A program made the translations under genes and the position numbers. The notes below the pieces were generated by a model. It had not been told where the DNA came from and made no database searches. It saw only the letters and a program-made list of their open reading frames with translations. This document shows, piece after piece, positions 1 through 7,097 of a DNA stretch of 64,000 nucleotides. Origin of the DNA: Haemophilus parainfluenzae (GTDB lineage: Bacteria > Pseudomonadota > Gammaproteobacteria > Enterobacterales > Pasteurellaceae); NCBI RefSeq assembly GCF_014931395.1, contig NZ_CP063120.1, positions 1,657,501 through 1,721,500 of the forward strand. Direction: 5' to 3'. Within the stretch, counting starts at the first letter, position 1. The number at the start of each line of letters is the position of its first letter.

Positions 1-421
1 AGTCGGGAAGCATGTAGGACAATTCAGAGTGATTAATGGGTACTACTTGCGCAGTTTCTTTGGATTCCACACAGCTCAAAACGCCATGCCGTTCAGTAAA
101 AACAGGAATGGCGGCGGTCAGTGGTATCGTAGGCGAGATCCCTTGGCTGATTCGGTTGTTCTTGGGGATGATGATTATAGATTCCTTATAAAATGCCGAA
201 TTATCAAAAACTATCAAACAGGCACGCTACCGAACATTATCGAGGCGTGCCGTTTTGTTTTTGGCGAAGGCTGCAAGGTTATAGATAACCTTGATATGAC
301 GGTTTCCGTTAATGTTAAAAACATTTCCCTAACCGATTTCACAAGGTATGCGATACAGCATTTAGATATTCTTCCAAGACAAGCGGGTACTAAGATTAAA
401 TTCCAAATCGAACAGGAGTAA
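1..421 (+). CDS. phage baseplate/tail protein, DUF2612-like (5' partial)
   Basis: The reading frame is open to the left window edge, so this is the C-terminal part of a longer protein; the GTG at 29 is an internal codon, not a convincing start. The visible part reads FRVINGYYLRSFFGF near its beginning and then a GGGQWYRRRDPLADS stretch, which I recognise as the style of DUF2612 tail proteins that sit between the baseplate J-like gene and the tail fibre in Pasteurellaceae prophages. Such proteins are probably structural parts of the baseplate. The stop is followed after 3 bases by the tail fibre start, so the two are cotranscribed. The family call is by memory of sequence style; a tail/baseplate role is well supported by position. 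Confidence 0.65.
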   Translation, partial: VGKHVGQFRVINGYYLRSFFGFHTAQNAMPFSKNRNGGGQWYRRRDPLADSVVLGDDDYRFLIKCRIIKNYQTGTLPNIIEACRFVFGEGCKVIDNLDMTVSVNVKNISLTDFTRYAIQHLDILPRQAGTKIKFQIEQE

Positions 422-424
422 TAA

Positions 425-1795
425 ATGGCATTATTTAATAAGCCAGATGAGAAGGTTTTTGCATCAAACGCAAAACAAGGGGAAGTAAATGATTTCCCAG
501 ATGTGCCTAGGGGTTGGGGGCTTTCTTTCGATCAAACAGGCGGCATCCCCCCTATGGAGTGGTTTAACTGGCTATTTAAGCGAGCCGATGAAAGACATGG
601 CTATTTAATGCAGAGAGGACTCCCTGAATGGTCGGCTACTCTTGATTATCCAGAAGCAGCGTATGTCCAATATAACGGATTGAGTTACAAATCGTTAAAA
701 GCAAACAAAGGCAAACTTCCAGACGAAGATGATTCGCTATACTGGGTTCGCTGGGGCGACTCAATGAACATCAAAAAAGGGTCAATCAATCAAGCTGGGA
801 TTGTTCAGTTAAGCTCCAGTGTAATTAGCAATAGCGAAGAATACGCAGCGACATCGAAGGCGGTTAAAATCGTCCGAGATGATGCCGTACTTAAAGCTGG
901 AGACACAATGACGGGTACGCTAACAGTGCCTAATGTTGTTATTAATGACCCTTCCAATAATAACAATTCGTTACAGATTGGCGATGAAGTTCGCTTTGTT
1001 GATATTGACAAAGTAAACACTATCGGGTTCAGAGGCATGCGAGATCCGAATATCGGATTTATAGCCTATGGGGATGCCAATAAAATATTCGGATATGACG
1101 GATACAGATTTAGGGCTGACAGCTCTATTTACACCAGTCAATATGGATACGGTGGATATAATAATCAATATAACTCAAAAGCTCCGTTCATGGTCGAGGA
1201 AGATGGCTCTCAATCAAGAGATACTTATCATCCTTTTATTAAGGGCAGGGTTAGAAAACCAGGGGAATACGGTGCAGCCCTGTCTTTCGGCTATACAACG
1301 AGACAAGAACTGGGAGACGGCACTGGAAGAGGCGTTATACATCTAGCTGAAGATAGTGGCAGAAATTATATTTGGTCATTCGAGCATGGCGGCGATTTTA
1401 GAAGTGGAGGGAATGTCATTAGCGGTAACGGCAGAGGCTTAAATTCCGCATTAATGGAGGATATTTTCTACAACTTTAGAAATAAGTTTCAAATGGCTGA
1501 ATATGCTGGTAATGGCGCTGTTTCAAGGGTTTTCAGAATCCCTATCACAGATAACAGAGGGCTTAAAATATATGTGGCAGAGGTTAGTCTTGGTCCAAAT
1601 CTTGGTGGTACAACATTAAACTTAGCCGAAGCGTTGCAAGGTTTCAAGGTTGGAGTTGCAACAAGTGCTGTTGGAGGGCAAAAGAAAGCTTACGCTGTGG
1701 AGTTTAATGGCGACAATAGGGTTAATATTTATACAGACCCTGTAATTGCTACACAGAAAATAAGTTTGATTCTAATTGGCGAGTACTTTTATTAA
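425..1795 (+). CDS. phage tail fibre protein
   Basis: A 456-residue protein. The N-terminal ~110 residues (PRGWGLSFDQTGGIPPMEWFNWLFKRADE) resemble the baseplate-attachment part of Pasteurellaceae phage fibres. Residues ~118-165 contain the IVQLSS and KAGDTMTGTL signatures of the phage tail fibre repeat. The rest is glycine- and asparagine-rich and ends in a hydrophobic beta-type tail (ISLILIGEYFY), as in fibre tips that trimerise and bind the host surface. It lies 3 bases after the baseplate gene and just before a DUF4376 gene, the usual fibre/assembly pair. It is expected to be the receptor-binding protein of the prophage; the actual receptor cannot be read from the sequence. Confidence 0.85.
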   Translation: MALFNKPDEKVFASNAKQGEVNDFPDVPRGWGLSFDQTGGIPPMEWFNWLFKRADERHGYLMQRGLPEWSATLDYPEAAYVQYNGLSYKSLKANKGKLPDEDDSLYWVRWGDSMNIKKGSINQAGIVQLSSSVISNSEEYAATSKAVKIVRDDAVLKAGDTMTGTLTVPNVVINDPSNNNNSLQIGDEVRFVDIDKVNTIGFRGMRDPNIGFIAYGDANKIFGYDGYRFRADSSIYTSQYGYGGYNNQYNSKAPFMVEEDGSQSRDTYHPFIKGRVRKPGEYGAALSFGYTTRQELGDGTGRGVIHLAEDSGRNYIWSFEHGGDFRSGGNVISGNGRGLNSALMEDIFYNFRNKFQMAEYAGNGAVSRVFRIPITDNRGLKIYVAEVSLGPNLGGTTLNLAEALQGFKVGVATSAVGGQKKAYAVEFNGDNRVNIYTDPVIATQKISLILIGEYFY

Positions 1796-1804
1796 GGATT
1801 GATT

Positions 1805-2455
1805 ATGTTTAAACAATTTAATATTGAATTAAAAATCTTTGATGAGCCTATCCTAATAAAAGGGGAGGATGGCGAGTTAACCGCATCAACAAGCGGTGAT
1901 AACTGGCTGCCTGTAAATTCCCAAGATGAGGTTAATTCAATCTGGTCAACCGTAACAGGTGGTGGTGAAGTTTGGGTTGAAAATGGCAAAATTAAATGCT
2001 CCGGCGCGGCCCCAAGTGAATTTCACACCTTTAATATGAAAACCAAGAGGTTTGAAGAGTCTCAAGAGAAAAAAGCTAACTATCTAAATATCAAGAAAGA
2101 GACGTTACTTGTCGCTCTTGCTGATAAAGCCGATAAAATCAAAAGCGAATTACTTGCAGGTTATCCACAAACAGAAATTGAGAGCTTTTACCGCCAAGAG
2201 AAAGAGGCATTGGCATGGCAAGCAAATAATAAGGCTGATACACCAATGCTCAAACAAATCGCGAGAATTAGAAATATCCCTTTCGATATTTTGGTTCAAA
2301 AGGTTCTTGAGAAATCGGCTCAGTTTGCTGTGGCTGTTGGCTCGATTATCGGGCAGAGACAGGCATTTGAGGATAGATTGTTGCTGTCTGCGACAATCGA
2401 GGAATTAACCGCACTTGAAAAGGAAATTGAAGAATGGAAATTCCAAGCAAATTAA
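1805..2455 (+). CDS. DUF4376 protein, probable tail fibre assembly protein
   Basis: A 216-residue protein placed directly after the tail fibre gene. I chose the ATG at 1805, which has AAGGA six bases upstream, over a TTG two codons earlier. The C-terminal ~110 residues (KADKIKSELLAGYPQTEIESFYRQEKEALAW) have the pattern of DUF4376, a domain common in phage fibre-assembly and fibre-associated proteins; the N-terminal half is a small acidic domain. It presumably helps fold or cap the fibre. An ACCGCACTT uptake-signal core lies inside the gene at about 2409, unusual for phage DNA and a hint that the prophage has resided or recombined in this genus for some time. Family call good, exact role inferred. 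Confidence 0.75.
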   Translation: MFKQFNIELKIFDEPILIKGEDGELTASTSGDNWLPVNSQDEVNSIWSTVTGGGEVWVENGKIKCSGAAPSEFHTFNMKTKRFEESQEKKANYLNIKKETLLVALADKADKIKSELLAGYPQTEIESFYRQEKEALAWQANNKADTPMLKQIARIRNIPFDILVQKVLEKSAQFAVAVGSIIGQRQAFEDRLLLSATIEELTALEKEIEEWKFQAN

Positions 2456-2538
2456 AGCTCTATGCCTATCATAATCTAATCGCTATCGACCAGTTGTTTA
2501 ACGCCTTAACTGGTGGAGCAGCAGACGAAACGTTTTAG
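2434..2538 (+). CDS. small phage ORF, probably a truncated remnant
   Basis: A 34-residue frame starting inside the end of the DUF4376 gene (22-base overlap). It reads MEIPSKLKLYAYHNLIAIDQLFNALTGG and ends at ADETF-stop. Many phages carry a protein with an L-IA-DQ-xNALxGG-xDET core that normally continues with SxRxYR and a further 30-60 residues. Here a stop falls immediately after the conserved DET, so either this is a naturally short member or, more likely, a decayed copy. Function unknown. It was recognised from the motif rather than from length. Confidence 0.5.
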   Translation: MEIPSKLKLYAYHNLIAIDQLFNALTGGAADETF

Positions 2539-2560
2539 TCAAATACGCAAGGGGGCTTAA

Positions 2561-2938
2561 ATGTCAAACACTGACATCGTTCTTTATCGTGGTGATGATG
2601 AAGAGCGAAGAGTGCGGATATATGAGAAACAGCAAGACGGGGAGCTTAAACCATACGACCTAACCAATATTAAGCGGTTAGATTTGTGGGCGAAAGTGCG
2701 AAGTCATACTGTAATTTCTCTATCTAGCACGGATGAGACTATTAAAGTCGTAGATGCTGAGAATGGCGTAATTTTGCTTAAATTTAACCACGATTTAACT
2801 AAATACGCCATTTGGTCAGAGGCAAACTACGACCTGCAAACAATATCAAATACGGGGGCGGTAAAAACGGTGATTAGAAACGCGCTTTTTAGACTAGAGG
2901 GCGATGTTACACCGCAACCGAATGAAGATGGCGTGTAA
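2561..2938 (+). CDS. phage tail-associated protein of unknown function
   Basis: A 125-residue protein with a clear beta-sandwich pattern: VLYRGDDEERRVRIYE near the start, a middle PYDLTNIKRLDLWAKVRS strand pair, and YDLQTIS followed by VKTVIRNALFRLEGDVT at the end. This layout is seen in many small phage proteins near tail fibres, including the N-terminal domain of baseplate upper proteins, and suggests a structural or host-contact accessory. A GGGGG-rich ribosome-binding stretch precedes the ATG. It overlaps the next ORF by 35 bases. No enzyme motif is visible. The fold analogy is by pattern only. Confidence 0.55.
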   Translation: MSNTDIVLYRGDDEERRVRIYEKQQDGELKPYDLTNIKRLDLWAKVRSHTVISLSSTDETIKVVDAENGVILLKFNHDLTKYAIWSEANYDLQTISNTGAVKTVIRNALFRLEGDVTPQPNEDGV

Positions 2939-3119
2939 AGATGAGCTTAAAGCGGTTATTGAGCTGCCAGGTGAGCTTACTTGCATTATTGAACCTGTCA
3001 AAGAGATAGTGGCAATAATTGAATCAGTAGCCACAGAAGGCTCATCATTAAACGAAAACGAACTATTAAAAATCTATCAACAAGGAAAAGAGGATTATTA
3101 CCATGGCAAAACCAACTAA
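2904..3119 (+). CDS. small phage protein, unknown
   Basis: A 71-residue acidic frame that overlaps both neighbours (35 bases with the gene before, 17 with the gene after), typical of tightly packed phage genes. The ATG at 2904 has AGAGGG just upstream; in-frame ATGs at 2922 and 2928 are alternatives and would remove the odd MLHRNR leader. The body (KAVIELPGELTCIIEPVKEIVAIIES) is a run of short hydrophobic strands, and the end (LLKIYQQGKEDYYHGKTN) is helical. I do not recognise a family. It is called real because of overlap, spacing and codon usage like its neighbours. Confidence 0.5.
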   Translation: MLHRNRMKMACKDELKAVIELPGELTCIIEPVKEIVAIIESVATEGSSLNENELLKIYQQGKEDYYHGKTN

Positions 3120-3804
3120 AGAAGACCAACCATTTGTGTATCAACTCGGCCAAGATGTGGCAAAACTGGGCTTTGAAATTGAAAAGCTTAAAAGTAAGTC
3201 TGTTAAGGCGATGCGAGTAACTGTGCCAGCCAGACCAGAAGATTACAACGGGGGAGATTTAATCGCTAAAGTATCGCTACCGGACGAGTATCAGCACATG
3301 ATTTGCATTAAGTCCAGAAATAACGAAATTGCGCTTATCCAAACAGGAGAGACATTAGAGATTGCCGCAGAATATAGAGAGTATGAATTTTATCTCGCAC
3401 CTGTTTATAAGCTTAATAATGATGCGGTTAATGCAACATTCGACCCAGAAATAGTCGCCGAAATTGAAAAAACAAAACGCGATGCATTAATCTATAAATA
3501 CCTTGCTAAGTATTTAACAGATAACTATTTGACACAAGTGCGAAATGAACCTCAAGTTAAAGAGTATATCAGAGCACTAAACGTTTACAATGCTAATGTG
3601 TATGTCAATAAGAATGGATTAGATGCTTTATTGGCTAAGCCTTTTGTGATAAATGTACAAGGCGCAGAATTACCGCCAAAATATAATGAAGAGGCTAAAT
3701 CTGCTATTAAAACAGAGCTAGATAATATTAATGCTGGACGTGTCGATTTAAACAACGCATCAAATTTCGAAATTGAAAACTACTTTATTGATTCTGGCGT
3801 TTAA
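3103..3804 (+). CDS. phage protein of unknown function, end of tail module
   Basis: A 233-residue protein, the last gene on the plus strand before the convergent integrase. An N-terminal helix (PFVYQLGQDVAKLGFEIEKLKSK) leads to a short beta-rich part (AMRVTVPARPEDYNGGDLIAKVSLPDEYQHMICIKS), then a long mostly helical C-terminal half rich in Asn, Tyr and Glu. No catalytic motif, signal peptide or membrane segment is visible. Genes at this place in Pasteurellaceae prophages are often accessory or fibre-related. The ATG overlaps the previous gene; AGGA at about 3089-3092 can serve as ribosome-binding site. Confidence 0.6.
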   Translation: MAKPTKEDQPFVYQLGQDVAKLGFEIEKLKSKSVKAMRVTVPARPEDYNGGDLIAKVSLPDEYQHMICIKSRNNEIALIQTGETLEIAAEYREYEFYLAPVYKLNNDAVNATFDPEIVAEIEKTKRDALIYKYLAKYLTDNYLTQVRNEPQVKEYIRALNVYNANVYVNKNGLDALLAKPFVINVQGAELPPKYNEEAKSAIKTELDNINAGRVDLNNASNFEIENYFIDSGV

Positions 3805-3810
3805 TTTTAA

Positions 3811-3835
3811 AGTGCGGTCAATTTTGGCCGCATTA
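3811..3835. terminator. bidirectional terminator between tail module and integrase
   Basis: TGCGGTC (3813-3819) pairs with GGCCGCA (3826-3832) over a short AT loop; the left arm is part of an uptake-signal core (AAAGTGCGGT). It lies between the last plus-strand phage gene and the end of the minus-strand integrase, so it can serve both. Confidence 0.55.
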
Positions 3836-4819
3836 ATCTAGAAGTTCAGCAACTTCTTCCATATTCGGGGCGTAATAGACATTTTGTAATATCCGAATGT
3901 CTTTATGCCCCGATATTTTCGCCAAAGTCATTACATCGACTTTTTTAGCCAATCTTGTCAAAGCCTCTCGTCTGGTGTCGTGGAAGTGCAAATATTCTCG
4001 GTTGGCTGTCTTTTTCAGCTTTCTAAACGTTGCATCTAGAATATTAGACTTCACCTGAAAGCAAGTATCGCCTTGCTCAATCTCATCTCTTAATCTTTCC
4101 AGTATTTTCACCGCTGCTTTAGTTAAAGGTACGGTTCTTGAGCTGCCATTCTTGGTTATCGGTAAAAATGCCGTTCTTTTTTCTAAATTAACGTTATTCC
4201 AAGTGAGATTACATATTTCTCCAGCTCTCATCGCAGTTTCAACAGCAAATAGCACTGCCGCACCTGTGCGAGCCTTAGCGGTTTTTAAGCTCTCATTATA
4301 TCCGCTAATCTTGACAATCTCGTCTATATCTTCTTGTGTGAACCTTTGTGTCCTTGGTTTACTTGCCTGTGGCTGTTGTAGTCCAGTCATAGGTGAGTTT
4401 TGAATATATCCCCAACGCTCAACGGCAACTTTGAAAATATGTCCGATAGTGGAAAGCTCCCTGCGAACACTTTCACCCTTAACGGTTTCTAATCGCTCTT
4501 TAATCCACAATTCTAAATCTTGGCGAGTAACATCAGATATATACTTGTCTGTGATAGGGTGGCGTAGAAAACGAGTTAAGCGGTTGAATTCGTGTTTTTC
4601 GCCTCGTTTTGTTGGCGTAATCTCATTCAAATAACGCTTAATCACATCAGAAAATAGCGTTTCTGGCTGCATACCTTTAGCCATTAACTCTAATTTCTTT
4701 TCTTCTTCCGCCCCCCACAAGATAGCCTCTGTCTTTGTTGAGCAGGTTTTGGATTTTCTTTTGCCGTCTCGATAGACCTCTACACGCCATCTATCACCAC
4801 GTTTTCTAACTGTTGCCAC
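3833..4819 (-). CDS. int: phage tyrosine-recombinase integrase
   Basis: A 328-residue site-specific recombinase that inserts and excises the prophage. The N-terminal part has an AP2-like arm-binding start (MATVRKRGDRWRVEVYRDGKR) and a SAM-like core-binding region (~55-150). The catalytic domain shows R198 (AMRAGE), K223 (TKNG), H280 and R283 (HDTRR), H305 (SGHKD) and the nucleophile Tyr at 315 or 316 (NVYYAP), so it is complete. It points away from the tRNA-Leu gene whose 3' end is about 220 bases upstream, the usual geometry for tRNA-targeting phages. Short direct repeats upstream (4865-4885) may be arm sites. The prophage body lies to the left, beyond the window. Confidence 0.95.
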   Translation of the reverse strand: MATVRKRGDRWRVEVYRDGKRKSKTCSTKTEAILWGAEEEKKLELMAKGMQPETLFSDVIKRYLNEITPTKRGEKHEFNRLTRFLRHPITDKYISDVTRQDLELWIKERLETVKGESVRRELSTIGHIFKVAVERWGYIQNSPMTGLQQPQASKPRTQRFTQEDIDEIVKISGYNESLKTAKARTGAAVLFAVETAMRAGEICNLTWNNVNLEKRTAFLPITKNGSSRTVPLTKAAVKILERLRDEIEQGDTCFQVKSNILDATFRKLKKTANREYLHFHDTRREALTRLAKKVDVMTLAKISGHKDIRILQNVYYAPNMEEVAELLD

Positions 4820-4864
4820 TTTATTTAATCTCTAAACGTAAAAACCAGCCATAAATTAAACCGC

Positions 4865-4885
4865 TTGGCGTAATTTTGGCGTAAT
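4865..4885. repeat. tandem direct repeat, candidate integrase arm sites
   Basis: TTGGCGTAAT occurs at 4865-4874 and again at 4876-4885, an 11-base period, just upstream of the integrase start; a third perfect copy lies inside the integrase gene at 4612-4621. Short direct repeats close to int are typical arm-type binding sites. This function is inference. Confidence 0.4.
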
Positions 4886-5010
4886 GAATGCATAAAAATA
4901 TATAAAAATACATAAAAAATGGCAATACTGGATAAGATTAAAAGAGTAGAGAAATGATACTTAAGTATTGTAAAGCATTGATTTTATTAATAGAAAAGCA
5001 GAAAAGAAAA

Positions 5011-5035
5011 ATCCCCGCTCAATGAGCGAGGATTA
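5011..5035 (-). terminator. terminator of tRNA-Leu
   Basis: On the minus strand AATCCTCGCTC and GAGCGGGGATT form a hairpin followed by a T-rich run (TTTTTCTTTTC), a few bases after the tRNA 3' end. It is a good factor-independent terminator. Confidence 0.75.
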
Positions 5036-5040
5036 TAATT

Positions 5041-5126
5041 TGGTGCCTAGGGTCGGACTCGAACCGACACGGTTATTCACCGGCGGATTTTGAATCCGCT
5101 GCGTCTACCAATTTCGCCACCCAGGC
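5041..5126 (-). tRNA. tRNA-Leu (anticodon CAA)
   Basis: Read on the minus strand the gene begins GCCTGGGTGGCGAAATTGG and ends with encoded CCA. The acceptor arms GCCTGGG and CCTAGGC pair, the anticodon arm is GCGGA-TTCAAAA-TCCGC giving anticodon CAA (reads UUG), there is a long variable arm as in leucine tRNAs, and the T-arm contains GGTTCGAGTCC. 86 bases with CCA. Its 3' end faces the integrase, so its 3' half is the likely attachment site of the prophage; the gene itself is intact. Confidence 0.95.
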
Positions 5127-5282
5127 ATTTGGGTTGTTCTGAATTATACGTTTATCTTACTTCGTTGCAAGTAAAATTTCATTAAAAACGTGTGGTTGTT
5201 TTAAATTTCATCAACTTGTATTCAAAGATAAAAGGGAAGTTTAAAATAATTTGATACGTTGTCACAAAAAATGGGTAAAATA

Positions 5283-5309
5283 AAAGCTTAGTATTTCTAC
5301 TAAGCTTTA
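5283..5309 (-). terminator. terminator of the ferritin operon
   Basis: AAAGCTTAGTA pairs with TACTAAGCTTT around a 4-base loop, 12 bases beyond the second ferritin stop, followed on the minus strand by TTATTTTA. Confidence 0.8.
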
Positions 5310-5320
5310 TGATTATCTAA

Positions 5321-5821
5321 TTAAGCGGTTTGACCAGCAAGGTTACCTAAATCTTTATCGATTAAGAATAAGCCTTTGCCATCTTCGCCAAGAAGATTTA
5401 ATTTGTCTAAAATACCGCTGAATAATTTCTCTTCTTCGTGTTGTTCTGCAACATACCATTGTAAGAAATTGAATGCAGAGTAGTCTTTTTCTTCAAAAGT
5501 TTTACCCACTAGTTCATTGATTTTACGTGTGATCAATTTTTCGTGTTCATAAGTTAATTCAATGATTTCTTTTAATGATTTGTACTCATGCGCAGGTGCT
5601 TCAATTGCAGTGATTACCGCTAATGCACCAGTTTCATTTAAATAAGTGAATAATTTACGCATGTGTTGCATTTCTTCTGCAGCGTGAGCTGATAAGAATT
5701 TAGCTGCACCTTCAAAACCATTTTGTTCGCACCATGCGCTCATTTGTAAATAAAGGTTTGAAGAGTAGAACTCAAGGTTCATTTGATCATTTAATAATTT
5801 GATTACGTTTGATGATAACAT
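5321..5821 (-). CDS. ftnA: non-haem ferritin, second of a tandem pair
   Basis: A 166-residue four-helix iron-storage protein of the bacterial ferritin (FtnA) type, which oxidises Fe2+ and stores it as a mineral inside a 24-subunit shell in the cytoplasm. Ferroxidase residues are present: E17, Y24, E50, H53, E94, Q127 and E130 (AEQHEEE). Length is normal for the family. The start has AAAGGAG upstream and lies 20 bases after the stop of the paralogue, so the two form one operon; H. influenzae has the same tandem pair. The paralogues differ mainly in the loop after helix B and at the C-terminus, and may co-assemble into mixed shells (known for some Pasteurellaceae/Neisseria pairs; inference here). 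Confidence 0.95.
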   Translation of the reverse strand: MLSSNVIKLLNDQMNLEFYSSNLYLQMSAWCEQNGFEGAAKFLSAHAAEEMQHMRKLFTYLNETGALAVITAIEAPAHEYKSLKEIIELTYEHEKLITRKINELVGKTFEEKDYSAFNFLQWYVAEQHEEEKLFSGILDKLNLLGEDGKGLFLIDKDLGNLAGQTA

Positions 5822-5841
5822 TTTGTATTCTCCTTTTAAAA

Positions 5842-6327
5842 TTATAATGTTGCTAAATCACGATCGATAAAGTAAAGCGAACGACCGTCTTCACCCACCA
5901 AGTTAAATTTATCAATAATGCTATTAAATAATTTTTCTTCTTCGTGTTGTTCTGCAACGTACCATTGTAAGAAGTTAAAAGTAGAATAGTCTTTGTTTGC
6001 AAAAGTCACTTCAACTAATTCATTAATCTTAGAAGTAATGAATTTTTCATGTTCAAGTGTAGTTTCAAATACTTCTTTAAGTGATTTGTAGTCATTTTTA
6101 GGTGCATCAATTTTACCTAAAAGTGGCATACCACTTGTTTCACTCACATATTTGAATAATTTTTGCATGTGTTCTAATTCTTCATCAGCATGACGAAGTA
6201 AGAATGCTGCAGCACCTTCGTAACCGTGCTTGCTACACCAAGAACTCATTTGTAAATAAACATTAGAAGAGTAGAACTCTAAATTGATTTGTTCATTTAA
6301 CTTATCTGCGATTGCTTTATTAAGCAT
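5842..6327 (-). CDS. ftnA: non-haem ferritin, first of a tandem pair
   Basis: A 161-residue ferritin subunit, first gene of the two-ferritin operon. Ferroxidase ligands are visible at E17, Y24, E50 and H53 (ADEELEHM) with the later HEK and AEQHEEE motifs intact. AAGGAG precedes the ATG. The upstream region holds a half-site like sequence of Fur boxes (AAATGAGAATA at 6413-6423) and its exact inverted copy at 6488-6498, so iron control of the operon is plausible. There are no haem-binding Met or bacterioferritin features, so this is not Bfr. Confidence 0.95.
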   Translation of the reverse strand: MLNKAIADKLNEQINLEFYSSNVYLQMSSWCSKHGYEGAAAFLLRHADEELEHMQKLFKYVSETSGMPLLGKIDAPKNDYKSLKEVFETTLEHEKFITSKINELVEVTFANKDYSTFNFLQWYVAEQHEEEKLFNSIIDKFNLVGEDGRSLYFIDRDLATL

Positions 6328-6412
6328 AAACCAACTCCTTTCCTTATTAAGTAGAGATTAAAAATAAAAACAAGACTGCTTAACTTGTCATCGGTGTGCA
6401 TTCTAATCTCGC

Positions 6413-6498
6413 AAATGAGAATAGTCAAGTATTTTTTTTAAATTATTTCTATAAGTCACTAATAACAAAAGAGAAATCAATGTTAATTATTCTCATTT
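6413..6498. promoter_or_regulatory. paired Fur-like half sites upstream of ferritins
   Basis: AAATGAGAATA (6413-6423) and TATTCTCATTT (6488-6498) are exact 11-base inverted copies 64 bases apart; each matches half of the classic Fur operator (AATGAGAAT/ATTCTCATT). A further ATTCTCATTATC lies at about 6520. Assignment to Fur is inference from resemblance and from the iron-storage genes downstream. Confidence 0.45.
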
Positions 6499-7020
6499 AG
6501 GTGATGTGTGTAAAATAAATTCTCATTATCAGATCAAGAATAATGAAATCTGCAGAATTGATGTACGCAATTGTATTCAGAATTCACATAGCGTTATCTA
6601 CAAATTTCATACTAATTCTAATTATTCCATTGCAAAGACATCCATTTATTTCTTTTATATCCACAACCTAAAATCACCTTATTTTGAGTAATGCATGAAA
6701 TAGGATAGTCACTTATATTGGTTTGTGACATATTTATATATGCAATTTAACATAATATACATTATGCGAAATCAATTACAAGGTTAGTGAAAGCTACGTA
6801 TCAATAAAATCACAAAGTTATGCACAGGTTGTAAATACCACTCAAGCAATGCGAAATCTAGCCTCACAACACTTTACAATAGATTAAATAATGATTTATA
6901 CACTCTAAAGTTGTTATGTAAGGAAAAAATAAAGAAGTTTATATATATATCAAACAATGACAACGCTACGTGAATTCTGCGTTATTTTATGAGATGAATA
7001 TCATCAGATTTAAAAAAGAA

Positions 7021-7056
7021 AAACGTAAATCTCAGGGATTAAGATTTACGTTTTTG
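7021..7056 (-). terminator. terminator of the sbcB operon
   Basis: AAACGTAAATCT (7021-7032) pairs with AGATTTACGTTT (7042-7053) across a 9-base loop, about 45 bases after the sbcB stop; T-rich on the minus strand (TTTCTTTTTTAAA). Confidence 0.8.
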
Positions 7057-7097
7057 ATGAATGGCATTTGTGTGACTATGTCACGATATGTATTAGA

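Larger units (their letters stand above)
6328..7097. other. 770-bp AT-rich region without a convincing gene
   Basis: Between the ferritin operon and sbcB, both on the minus strand. It holds the ferritin promoter with Fur-like sites (6413-6498), three DnaA-box-like nonamers (TTATCTACA 6594, perfect TTATGCACA 6818, TTATACACT 6896), a small palindrome GATGAATATCATC at about 6993, and the sbcB terminator (7021-7056). A 61-codon frame at 6506-6691 has no ribosome-binding site or recognisable product and I do not count it as a gene. Confidence 0.6.

Noticed and set aside
29..31. GTG as the start of the first phage gene
   Set aside because: The same frame is open to the window edge with conserved-looking residues before it, so the gene begins outside.
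6506..6691. 61-codon plus-strand frame between ferritins and sbcB
   Set aside because: No ribosome-binding site, unusual residue composition typical of translated AT-rich intergenic DNA, and no recognisable motif.
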